64,000 bases of DNA from Cliona cf. orientalis (Eukaryota; Porifera; Demospongiae; Clionaida; Clionaidae), in the NCBI GenBank assembly GCA_963930775.1, contig OZ005697.1, forward strand, positions 9,322,292-9,386,291. Direction: 5' to 3'. Under the pieces are notes generated by a model. That model was not told the DNA's origin. It worked only from the letters and a program-made list of their open reading frames with translations, and searched no databases. Below are positions 40,256 through 51,670 of this stretch, piece after piece. Each line of letters begins with the position of its first letter. Position 1 is the stretch's first letter. The position numbers and the translations under genes were made by a program.

Positions 40256-42336
40256 ATGGCAAAGACTTCACCCGACTACGAAAGGTTAAAGAAAACTCTA
40301 CGCGCGTTCCTTCTTTCGTCCAAAAATGGCTGCACTCCGCGTAGCCTGGTCGAAGACTACAAACTCGTCTACAAGGAGCCGATTCCGTTCAAAGAACTCG
40401 GCTTCAAGACGCTCATGGAACTTCTTCACGACATGCGGGACACCGTGGCAGTGCACTATCGGCCCGAGGGCACGAGACTATACGGGATAGCGGATAAAAG
40501 CACGAAGCATATCGCGGACATGGTCGCCAGTCAAAAGGACAGCAAGAAAAGGAAAGGTTGCGGGACCCCCTCCTCTCATCCCAGCATGAGTATGATCACA
40601 AAAAGAAGCGCCTCTTGGGGGGCTAGTCCTGTACCCAAGGCTCCACTCACCTTTCACGCTCAGCTAAAGACGCTGTTTTTATCGTACCCCAATGGCATCG
40701 CTCTGCCCGATTTTGCTGAAGCTTTTGCACGGAGATTTGGCTACTATTTCAGCTACAAGGGGTGGGGGTTTTCGACCTTGGAACAGGTGCTTGGATCCAT
40801 CCCAGAGGTTGTCACCATGGAGACGGACCTATTCAAGGAGAGGAAGATTGTGAGGCTGACAAAGCCGCCGGCGGGAAAGAGAGACGGAGTGAGAAAGCCA
40901 TCGGTGGAGTCCCTCGATAGCCAGAAGCAAGAAAAGACAGAGTCAGTAGAAGGTGAGGTGGGAGTAAAATGGTGACATGGCAGTGTGAAGATGTGTAAAA
41001 TTGATAGATTGAGCATTAAATTTTTTTAATGGTGGGAAATATATTGGCTTTCACCATTGTCTGCCAGTAATTAAAATGTGTATGTGCTAATTTGTGGGTT
41101 TATTTTCATTGATTGTCCCTGAGACAACTAAAATTGGCACATTTTAAGTGTTCCCTGTCTAAGACTCCACACACACACACATTCTCTCTCTCTTTCTCAC
41201 AGTCCCCCAGCCAGAGTCTCTCAACTCGCTGGAGGTCAGTCCCCAAAAGAAGAGCACCTCTCGACTGAAGCAGATATTGGCGACTAGGGAGCCTCCCAAA
41301 CGCCGAAAATTGACGGTTCCAAAGAAAGTGGTGGACCAAGTGGAGACAATCCTTCGAGCCTTCCCCACTGGGATATGGCTCTCAAGATTCCCAAATGAAT
41401 TCAAGGCATGTGAATTATGGCTGCAAGTTGCAAGTTTCTGCCATTAGCAACCACACTAGTACTTGAGTTGTAGTGTGTGGGTGACTTATGGCTGTTAGGT
41501 TGTACAATAGTTCTGGGTTTGAAGTGACATACAACAGGTGTACATCTATAGTGGGTGAAGAGTAGATTTCCAGGTGTCTGTCCCCTGACCTTTGTTCTAT
41601 TTCTCTCCTTTTTTTGTATATAGAAATATTTTGATGAGGATCTTCCAGTCTCAGCGCTTGGTTTCAGCAGTGTCCTTCACCTGCTCACGTCGACGCCTGT
41701 CTGCGAGGTGGAGAGGCCAACTGGACTGGGAGACTGGCTCGCCTTTAGGAGAGGGGGACCAAGACCAAAAGGTGAGCTCTCTCTCTCTCTCTCTCGTCAG
41801 GGTGTGTGATTTGATTCTTTACTTTCGTTCTTTTTCCAACAATCGTGCAGTTGCTGATAACCATCAGTTTCTCCACGAGGCTTATGTCTCTGATGACCTC
41901 GTTCGGGCCATACACAGGTTTATGAAGCTCTATCCTAAGGGAATTCCCCTCACTGACTTTACGACCAAATTTGAGGTAAATTTGCTGCTGGCAACTGCAA
42001 GAGTTTATAACTAATCAGTTCTATACATGACCATAATATATTATAATGCCTTTACCCATTTCTCTGATCACATGATTATCATGTGACTTACAGGAGCAGA
42101 TGAAACACGAGTTGCCAGTGGAGGAGTTTGGCTTCAACTCTGTCGCTGAGCTGCTTCAGAGGGTCCGCGGGATCGACGTCTCCAAGCCACCGGAGTCAAA
42201 GAGAATCATGGTGTTCTCCACCTCTCCCCTCTGTGAGAGTGAGACAGAGTCATCCGATTCTGACAGGATGAGCGCAAAGGAGAGGGATGCCAAGGTAAGG
42301 GAGAGAGAGAAGAGAGAGAGAGAGAGGGAGAGAGAG

Positions 42337-42367
<31 letters not shown>

Positions 42368-45300
42368 GGAGAGAGAAAATGTTACTCATTCCTTGATCAA
42401 TGTCACTGTATATTATATTAAAATAGCTGACTGATGTAAGCTCACAGAACAAGCCTCGTTCAGTCTACGCCAGACAGCCTTGGCCCTCGAAGGTCAACAA
42501 ACAGGTCAAAGTCTACGTTACGTACGTCAAGACGCCAAGCTGCTTCTGCATCCAGCTGATTGGTGATACGACGACCAAGCCTCTGGAGGCCCTCCAGGAG
42601 GACATGACCGCTTTCTTTAACAGCAAGGATGGGGATGGCTACTCCATCAAGGAGCCATACGTTGGTCAGGTGAGCCAATTGCTAACAGATCTCTGTAACT
42701 GTATGGATAACGTGGATTAGGTAGTTAAAGGGTTAATTTTTGATGTTTAAGAGAGAAAGATGTTCTGCTAGAGAACCCTAGTTTTGGTGAAAAAGATTAT
42801 TATTACATGATTTCAAAGACATAGACTCACTCTCACACTCCTATGTATGTTATGCACACAGGCCTGTTGTTCCATCTTCAACAATGATGGTTACTGGTAC
42901 CGCTCAGAGATCCTCTCCATCCCGACCTTTGACACAGTCGAGATCCACTACGTGGACTACGGCAACAGTTCCCAGGTTCCCCTCACTGCGATCCGTCGAC
43001 CAAAGGCTCACTATCTCACCCTCCCAGCTCAGAGTATCAGCTGCCGGCTGGCCAATCTGAAACCAGCCGGAAGTGTAAGTTTGTTCGTTAACCTTTCGTA
43101 TGTCTGGGAGATATTGGTTGAAGGAAGGGAGGTATTTATCACTTATTTACCTACTTTACCTTACATTACCTGCTTTGCCTTGGATTACTCTACATCACTT
43201 ACTTTACCTCTACATTGCTCTCCATTATTCAATACCTTACAATACCTTACATTGCCCTGCTGAGTCATACTTCTCTCTCTCTCTCTCTCCCTCTCCCTCC
43301 CTCCAGACTTGGGGCAGAATGGCCACTGAACTGTTCAGAAACATGACCAACGATAAACCATTAGTCGCCGCCATAACAGCAATTCAGGTATGCAGAACTT
43401 AAAGCCACTTCTGTCTTCTCGAAAGCCTTGTAAGCTTAGAGATCTATCCAATGTTTGCTTCACTTTCAGGACAACTGTATGTCTGTGTGTCTCTGTGACA
43501 CCAACAAGAAAGAAGTGGACATTCACATCAACGACTGTCTGCGGAACCAAGGCATGGCCATCTTCGACCCTGACACTGAGGAAGACCAGAGGGACTATGA
43601 TGGATACCAGCTGGAGCCTTCCACGCTGAAGGTGAGGGAGGACCATCTCTCTCTCCTCTCTCTAATTGTGATATTTCTTGTATTTCTCTTAATTAGAGTT
43701 GGGACAAGGAGGATGTTCGATCACCTGGGCATATTGGTACCATAGCTTCAGCATCTCTCAATACAGCTGCCCAACAAAACGAACCTGCACAAAAATTGCA
43801 AACATCTTCCCTTTCTTCCACTTCCTCTCGACCTCCCTCTTCTCTCTCTACCTCTACTCCCCTTCAGGGAATCTCTACTTCTTCTAATCATCCTCCTCCT
43901 CTTCTGAATTCTACACAGCCAGCTTACTCTCTTCAGAACCCCTCTTCTCAAGCAGCAATGGCGCCTCTCTCCTCCTCTCTTCACCCTCCTCCTCCCCTTC
44001 CCTCTGCGACATCTCTCCCCTCTTTCTTCCCCAATGTAGCAGCTGCCCCTGCCAATTTATCCATGAACCCATCGTCATCCTATCTAGGTGGAGGTGTAGG
44101 AGGTGGTGGCTTTCAGGCTTCTCCCAATCCGCAGCTAGCTCAGCTTCAGATGCAAAACTACCAACTCCAACAGTTGCTTCTCATTCAGCAGTTAAGTGGA
44201 GGGGGCCTCCCCATGCTCGGACTGCAGGGAATCGTGAACCCTCTACTTGCTGGTAGCCAGGCTCCTCCCACTGCAGCTGTTCCTACTGCTACTGGTCAGA
44301 ATGGGTTTGGGACTGGTCAGAATGGATTTGGGACTGTTCAGAATGGATTTGGGATTGGTCAGAATGGGAGTCTGGGCGCCGGTCAGGCTCCTCCAGGCTT
44401 TGCGCCTCCTGGACTAGCGCAGAATGCACCACCTCCGCCGCCTGTCGTGAAGTCAACCTTTGATGTTGGTCAAGGGAATCCATCTGTCCCTCAAGCTTCC
44501 GCCTCTGTAGCTGGCTCTGGTGAACTTGTCTCCTCCTCCCAGCAAGTATCGACCACAAGTGCTAGTGGTGATGATGTGAGTTTGTATGGCCAAGCAGCAG
44601 TTGATTCAGTGGCCCCAGCTCAGACTCAACCCCCACCCACTTCTGTGACAAGCTCCACCCATCCGGTAGAAAACTCCACCCACTCAGCAGCAGCTACTAC
44701 TACTAGTAGAGTTACGAGACGTCCAGAGAGCTCTTCTGTCTCTTTCTCATCTCGCAGTGAGGACAGTAGCAGCCTCAGTTCCGAGGAGGAGCCCCTGCAA
44801 TCATCTCGTAAATTGAACCACATCACAGGAGCCACCACTAATGCCGAGAGCAGTGAGAGTGAGGGTGGTCACGCCAAGAAGTTGAATAATGGAGGAGGAG
44901 GAGGAGGAGGTGGTGTGATCAATGGTGGGGCAGTTACAGAGTGTCTGTTCTACAATGGAGGAGCCAGGAGTCCAGCCTGGGCAAAGGAGAAGGCTTTTAT
45001 CAAGAGGTACGTAGGGGCATCCATATGTAAGAGAGAGAGAGGGAGAGAGAGAGAGAGTGGAGAAGTTTCAGTTGGGCTTAACAGTGCAACATGTATAGAG
45101 GGATAGATGTATAAAAAAGATTCCTTTCACACATTAATTTTTTTCAATCTAGAGTTCATCTCACCGATGACTACAGTATCTCCATCATTCGCCATGACGA
45201 CAAGGCCTACTTCCTCAGCTCCGAGGTCTCTGAGTGGTTCTGGGAATCGGACCTTCTCCAGTCGATGCTGCGCCAGGTCGACAAACCGTGCTGGGGCCTC

Positions 45301-48300
45301 ATCATGATGGAGAGGAAGAACAAGAAGCTGTTTCAGACGCTGCGGAGGGTGTCGTTCACTTCACGCTTCGTGCTGGGTCGACAACAGATTATGATTTACT
45401 CCCTCGAAGAGTAAGTATAATTAATTAATGGAATAGTAATTGTAATAATAATAATAATTTTAAAATTGGGATTTTTCTAAAAAGTGGTTTTCAAAAATAA
45501 TAATTATTATTATATTATTACCTTTGGAAAAAATTCAAAAATTGTCCCCTCCCTCTCTCTCTCTCTCTCTCTCACGCAAAACAAGCTTACGGGTCATTTC
45601 TTTTCAACAACCATAATTGAATTTATGTACTTTATTTTTTCCCTGCAGTCTTCCTCAAATAGTGCGCACGTTCCATGGTCCGGTTGACCTTTGTACCGCG
45701 GTGAGGGATCAGGTGGAGGCGTGGCAGATGCTGGGTCTCGCCTACTTTACTGCCGTCTCCGAGGACGAGCTACAGGCGCTGGAGAACTCGCTCACAGACC
45801 TCAAGACCAAGAGGTAGGCTGTGTCTGTTGATAAATTGTTCATTTTGTTGTCTCCATGGTTAGGCTAATCATTCTTACACTTTAGTACCATAAAGCGACA
45901 TTTTTCTGTGAGAGTTTTATTTACGCGAATTATGCGAGTCAAGCGGCGGTCGCATAAATTTGTATTGCATATATATTTACTAAAGGAGTAATTTTGGTGC
46001 TGTAGGTGACGGCAGTGACAAGGGTAATGCTGGTAAAACGGGTAAAGTGAGTAATTTTGGTGCTGTAGGCGATGGCAGTGACATGGTAAAGTTGGTAAAA
46101 TTGGTAAAGTGAGTAATTTTGGTGCTGTAGGCGATGGCAGTGACAAGGGTAATGCTGGTAAAACGGGTAAAGTGAGTAATTTTGGTGCTGTAGGCGATGG
46201 CAGTGACATGGTAAAGTTGGTAAAATTGGTAAAGTGAGTAATTTTGGTGCTGTAGGCGATGGCAGTGACAAGGGTAATGCTGGTAAAACTGGTAAAGTGA
46301 GTAATTTTGGTGCTGTAGGTGACGGCAGCATCAAGGGTAATGCTGGTAAAACGGGTAAAGTGAGTAATTTTGGTGCTGTAGGCGATGGCAGTGACATGGT
46401 AAAGTTGGTAAAATTGGTAAAGTGAGTAATTTTGGTGCTGTAGGCGATGGCAGTGACAAGGGTAATGCTGGTAAAACTGGTAAAGTGAGTAATTTTGGTG
46501 CTGTAGGCGATGGCAGTGACATGGTAAAGTTGGTAAAATTGGTAAAGTGAGTAATTTTGGTGCTGTAGGCGATGGCAGTGACAAGGGTAATGCTGGTAAA
46601 ACTGGTAAAGTGAGTAATTTTGGTGCTGTAGGTGACGGCAGCATCAAGGGTAATGTTGGTAAAATTGGTAAAGTGAGTAATTTTGGTGCTGTAGACAATG
46701 GCAGTGACATGGTAAAGTTGGTAAAACTGGTAAAGTGAGTAATTTTGGTGCTGTAGGCGATGGCAGTGACATGATAAAATGAGTAATTTTGGTGCTATAG
46801 GCGATGGCAGTGACATGGTAAAGTGAGTAATTTTGGTGCTGTAGGCGATGGCAGTGACAAGGGTAATGCTGGTAAAACTGGTAAAGTGAGTAATTTTGGT
46901 GCTGTAGGCGATGGCAGCAACAAGGGTAATGCTGGTAAAACTGGTAAAGTGAGTAATTTTGGTACTGTAGGTGACGGCAGCATCAAGGCTAATCTTGGTA
47001 AAATTGGTAAAGTGAGTAATTTTGGTGCTGTAGGCGATGGCAGTGACAAGGGTAATGCTGGTAAAACTGGTAAAGTGAGTAATTTTGGTGCTGTAGGTGA
47101 CGGCAGCATCAAGGGTAATATTGGTAGAATTGGTAAAGTGAGTAATTTTGGTGCTGTAGACAACGGCAGTGACATGGTAAAGTTGGTAAAACTGGTAAAA
47201 ATTAATGAGTAATTTTGGTGCTGTAGGCGATGGCAGTGACATGGTAAAGTGAGTAATTTTGGTGCTGTAGGCGATAGCAGTGACAAGGGTAATGCTGGTA
47301 GAACTGGTAAAGTGAGTAATTTTGTTGCTATAGACGACGGCAGCGACATGGTAAAGTTGGTAAAACTGGTAAAGTGAGTAATTTTGGTGCTGTAGGCAAA
47401 GGCGGCGACAAGGGTAATGCTGGCAAAGTTGGTAAAGTGAGTAATTTTGGTGCTGTCGGTGACGGCAGCATCAAGGGTAATGTTGATAAAATTGGTAAAG
47501 TGAGTAATTTTGGTGCTGTAGACAACGGCAGTGACATGGTAAAGTTGGTAAAACTGAGTAATTTTGGTGCTGTAGGCGATGGCAGCGACAAGGGTAAAGT
47601 TGGTAAAGTGAGTAATTTTGGTGCTGTAGGCGATGGCAGCGACAAGGGTAATGCTGGTAATGTTGGTAAAACTGGTAAAGTGAGTAATTTTGGTGCTGTA
47701 GTCGACGGCAGCATCAAGGGTAATGTTGTTAAAATTGGTAAAGTGATTTTGGTGCTATAGGCGACGGCAGCGACAAGGGAATGCTGGTAAAATTGGTAAA
47801 ACTGGTATTATTATCACACCATATGTTTGCAATGCAGGCAACGTTTAAATGCATGAATAAAAAATTGCGTAAATTTTTCAAGAGGCCCGTTTTGACCGAT
47901 TCATATAATTTTTCACGCGCAGAATAATGTACCTTTAAAATTAGTTTCGTGATCAGATTTGAGATTTTTCAGTTCTATGTGACTTAGAGCTATTACATTG
48001 CTCGAACAATACTAAAATTGACATTTTTATCTTTTTCTCAGGAAGCATTTGGTGGAGCTGATGATGGAAGAAGACGACGCAGAGGAAGGAGGGGCAGGGG
48101 GAGGAGTTGACTCCGCCCTCACCCAGCTAATCGAGGTCAAAAGGAAGATCGTTGAAGTCAACAGGCAGCTGTGTAAGCTGAAGAAGCTGGCCTTGATCTC
48201 CAAGATGGCTTCTTCGTCTGAGCCGGCTAGTTTGAAAGCTGCCCAGCAACGGTCCAGCAGTGAACCGAGTGGTGCCGCAATTAGTGAAGGGGCTTCCTCA

Positions 48301-49848
48301 TCATCTAATGGAGTGGTGGGGGTGGGCGAGGTCAACGGTCAAGGAGGTTCGAATTTTACGGTCCCAGCTAGTGAGGTGAAAGGTCATCCCAGTACTGCCA
48401 TGTCTCCTGATGCAGCGAAGAATGTGAACAGTGTCGATAGGGAATGCCACAATTTTGTGATAAAAAGTGAATCTGTTGACATGAATATTCATGAAAACAC
48501 GGCTGAAGTTGATCGACTGTTGGGAGACATCCCAGATGCAGCTGCAGAAGGGGAGCCTGGGTACAAGGCCAAAGAAGAGGAAGGAGAGGAGGAGGAAGAT
48601 AGTGTGTTTATCGACGAAGGAGATGATAAACAGGCCACCACTCCTGTACTGACAACAGCTGCTCGCACTCCGTGTGTGATGACAAAGTGGAAAGATGGTG
48701 GCAGCGGTGAGAAGGACAAAGAGGAAGCCCCCATCGTTATACCATCATCATCAAAGTCCTACAGCTCTGTGGCGTCTTCACCTCCCACAACTAACTCATC
48801 GTTGAACCCCAGCTCTCCTCCCTTTCATCCAAGACAACAGCAGCCACAGCAGCCGCCGCAGTCTCTGTACCCTCCTAGATACTTCAGAGCAAGCTCCCTA
48901 CCTCCTCCTTCATCAACATCGACCGATAAGCCACCACCTGCCTCAAGCACACAGAACCCCACCACATGTGGCCAGGAACGAAGATATCATCATCAGAGAC
49001 CACCTAGCCCAGCCGTCTACTCTACTAGACCTCAAAGTTCAGAGTTCATCCCCATACCTGGTAGTAGTAGTGGTGCTGCTAGCCACCCTCTGCCTATGGA
49101 ACAGGAGTGGCCATCACTTCACGATTCACAGCAGCGACCTCGGCGCATACGCACACACAATGTCACCAATGCAGCTGGGGTGTCGTCCAATCAGAATCCA
49201 TCGCCCGACGTCACTTTTAAACCTCCGCCCACCTCTGTGCTTGGCTCTCCCCCTATGTCCGGACCTGCTGCCATACTTGGCTCGCCCCCTCTTCCTTCGA
49301 TGAGGAGATCTTCGTCTAGTAGTGCTCCGAATTTCTCCAATCCTTTGCTACCTGCTCCTACCACAGCTCAAAGCATTTTGCCTCCAAGATTTGCAAATAT
49401 GCGACAAGGAGCAGCTGCTGTGACCTCTCAATCTATTGTTCATACACAAGGTGCTGCCCCCAAGAGGAGACCAGCGGGCATAGGTCGAGGGGGAAGGCCA
49501 CTTCCCCCCTTAGATAACAGCATGCTTGCTGGTGGTGGTATAGGGGGGATTGGTAGGGGAGTTCCCCCCGTCAGGCCTATAATTGTACCCTCGGGTGTTT
49601 GCGCGGGGCGGCCTCCTATCCCCCCTCATCTTTTTTTTGATCCCCCCGTGAATGCTCCCCCCGGTATGAGGGGACGCCCCCTCCTACCGTCTCCCCTTCG
49701 ACCTTCCGTTGTCGTACCGCCTCCTGTGACCTCACCCATTCCCATCAGCCCAGAGGAACGCTGGATCTATATGAGCCGAAGAGGTCGTCCAAGGTCAAAG
49801 TACGATTATCCACCGCTGGGGTCGAGTGCAGGACTGGATATCATTTAA
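40256..49848 (+). CDS. TDRD5: TDRD5-like LOTUS/Tudor domain protein
   Basis: Thirteen exons: 40256-40952, 41203-41405, 41624-41771, 41851-41975, 42094-42294, 42427-42669, 42862-43074, 43307-43387, 43470-43631, 43697-45006, 45153-45410, 45649-45813, 48042-49848; 1,870 residues. The intron after 41405 is GC-AG. Four LOTUS (OST-HTH) domains are visible at about residues 5-80, 128-205, 277-345 and 363-430, each with a hydrophobic helix and a G(F/W)xS/TLxxLL motif. An extended Tudor domain follows (about 480-690) with the core HYVDYGN. Relatives (TDRD5, TDRD7, Tejas) work in germ granules and the piRNA pathway and bind Vasa helicase. The C-terminal 1,180 residues are Pro/Ser/Gln-rich but enclose a folded-looking block at about 1,125-1,290. 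Three LOTUS domains is usual for TDRD5/7, so the fourth is odd. Assignment to TDRD5 over TDRD7 rests on the single Tudor. Confidence 0.87.
45986..47808. repeat. 62/63-bp minisatellite in TDRD5-like intron 12
   Basis: About 30 tandem units begin GTGAGTAATTTTGGTGCTGT and end in GGTAATGCTGGTAAAACTGG plus TAAA. Full units are 63 bp (21 codons); a variant with a GACATGGTAAAGTTGG segment is 62 bp. Both strands stay open over long stretches, giving frames of up to about 300 codons that are repeat artefacts. Every unit carries a donor-like AAAGTGAGTAA and an acceptor-like TTTTGGTGCTGTAG. Confidence 0.97.
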
Positions 49849-50640
49849 ACGAATAATTATTGCCAAAAATTCACTTAAGGCGAAGTAATTTAATTTTTTA
49901 CGATTTCTTGTTTCTATTTAACCAATCACTTTCCACAATGTGTGCATGCTGCTCTGTGTCAATTATTTTATCCCCATTTTGTACGTACTTGAGGACCGCC
50001 TTGATAAAATTAATATTACCGTTCATGTAGTATTGTGGACCCCTTTCTTTTTTGCTTTGTGATTTACTTTTTACCACCGCTGTGTTGTGCGTACTATTAA
50101 TAGAATAGTGTACACATGTACAAACTTTTTGATCACATTATATTATACTCCGTTGCTCAAGTTATCCAACTTTTTGCTTATTTTGTGTACACGTGTATGT
50201 GACCGTTGGCTATAGCTGCTACAATTTCACTATTATAGTACCAAGCACCAAGGTGCTTTTTCGTTGATTATTTGCCAATTTCACATCACGTGCCTGTTGT
50301 CAACTAGAATAATATTATATTAATATACTGTTACAATCGTCATGTGCTTGTTGTTCGTTCCCTATAATTATTATTTTTGTTAAGTTGTGCACAATGTCAC
50401 AATCATGTACCACTAATTATTATTAAGGTTGTAAGTCCTTTTTCCTCAGTGATCATCAGCCAGTTATCTCGTCACTCATTAATCATCATTAACCTTTGAC
50501 CCAGTGAGAATAGCATTGTCATAATAATGGTTATCCATCATTATGACACTGTCAATTATACTATATACAACGAAAAATATTTTTCAGACGATCAATTTCT
50601 TAGAGAGAGAGAGAGACATAATCTAGCTGGGCTAGGCATA

Positions 50641-50681
50641 GTCTCGCAAGCCATACCCTTCAAGGGTGTGGCTAGCGAGAC
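50641..50681. repeat. 41-bp hairpin with GTCTCGC ends
   Basis: GTCTCGCAAGCCATACCCTT pairs with AAGGGTGTGGCTAGCGAGAC with few mismatches. The outer TAGTCTCG resembles the ends of the elements at 16919 and 55195, so it may be a minimal relic of that family. Confidence 0.5.
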
Positions 50682-51013
50682 ATGGAGTAAGCCTGGTTTG
50701 AAGCCATGACAGGAGTCCGTGATTTTTATGCATGCATGGATGAGCTCAAGAGTACGTAGTATATTATTATTATGTAGCTGGGGGGAGCAGGCTGCAACTA
50801 TAATAAGAGTTTAGAGCATGCTACAAGTTCAGAAGACTCAGGATTGATCAGAACTGTGCTGTGTGCACAAACAAGGTTGCCAGGGCCTAATAAGCTTATT
50901 TGTGAAATAAAATAAAAATAGTCCCAATCATCCCTCCCCCCGGGCCGAGGTGCCGCAGCTTCGGTGATCCGTTTGGGAGTGACTACTGCGGACATTACCG
51001 CAGGCATACTTCC

Positions 51014-51367
51014 AGGGATGGGGGGTATTCAAGGGAGGAACCTGGGCGACCCCTAAGCCATATATGCCCAGGACCATGTGCAGTTTTCAGCTGCAGGTGC
51101 CAGAGGGGATACCCCTGACACCGTCTAGCCCCGTTATCGATAGTACCTCCCAGAAAATGCTATTTATTGAGCTGGGACAGGGGGTAGCAAAACGCGTATG
51201 GTTTCACGTTGGAATGTACAGACCGTGACGTAATTAATTAAAAGCTATGAATATCATTAACTTTATACCGCGGCGCGCGCCAAAGTGTATCTCAGCAACG
51301 GAAAGAGCTATGGAACTGGAACAAAAACCAAAATGTAGCTCTTGAGCAGATGAAGCAGCTGCCATGG
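51014..51367 (+). repeat. Dispersed repeat, copy B
   Basis: Matches copy A (28501-29036, opposite orientation) over about 350 bp without the extra 200 bp that copy A has. A further degenerate echo of its right end follows at about 51466-51540 (GGTAACGG, TATGGAGCTG, CCAAAATGTAGCTC), suggesting internal duplication. Confidence 0.75.
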
Positions 51368-51670
51368 TCCTGAACAAGTTAGACTATGCCATAGTATACA
51401 TACCAAGCTTCTTCAAAGACAATCTTACATGTATGATTGTCACATTAAATTTTATGCTCAGACCAAAAAAACGTATTTCGGTAACGGTAATAGTTATGGA
51501 GCTGAAACAAAGACCAAAATGTAGCTCACAATCTAACAAAAACATTTTTCAGACAATCAGTGTCCTTAATCATTACTGTGAATAACTCATGTACATTATC
51601 CCATCAATGTTACATCAAACAAACTTGTTGATTCAATAGAAATTTAATAGATAAATTAGTACAATACTGG

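Larger units (their letters stand above)
49849..51670. other. Intergenic region between TDRD5-like and NELF-B genes
   Basis: The two genes converge, so this 1.8-kb region includes both 3' ends. It is AT-rich and holds a hairpin element at 50641-50681 and repeat copy B at 51014-51367; I see no gene in it. Confidence 0.65.

Noticed and set aside
46331..47349. Long open frames (up to about 300 codons) on the minus strand, and shorter ones on the plus strand
   Set aside because: They lie wholly inside the 62/63-bp minisatellite; the open reading follows from a 63-bp unit without stops.
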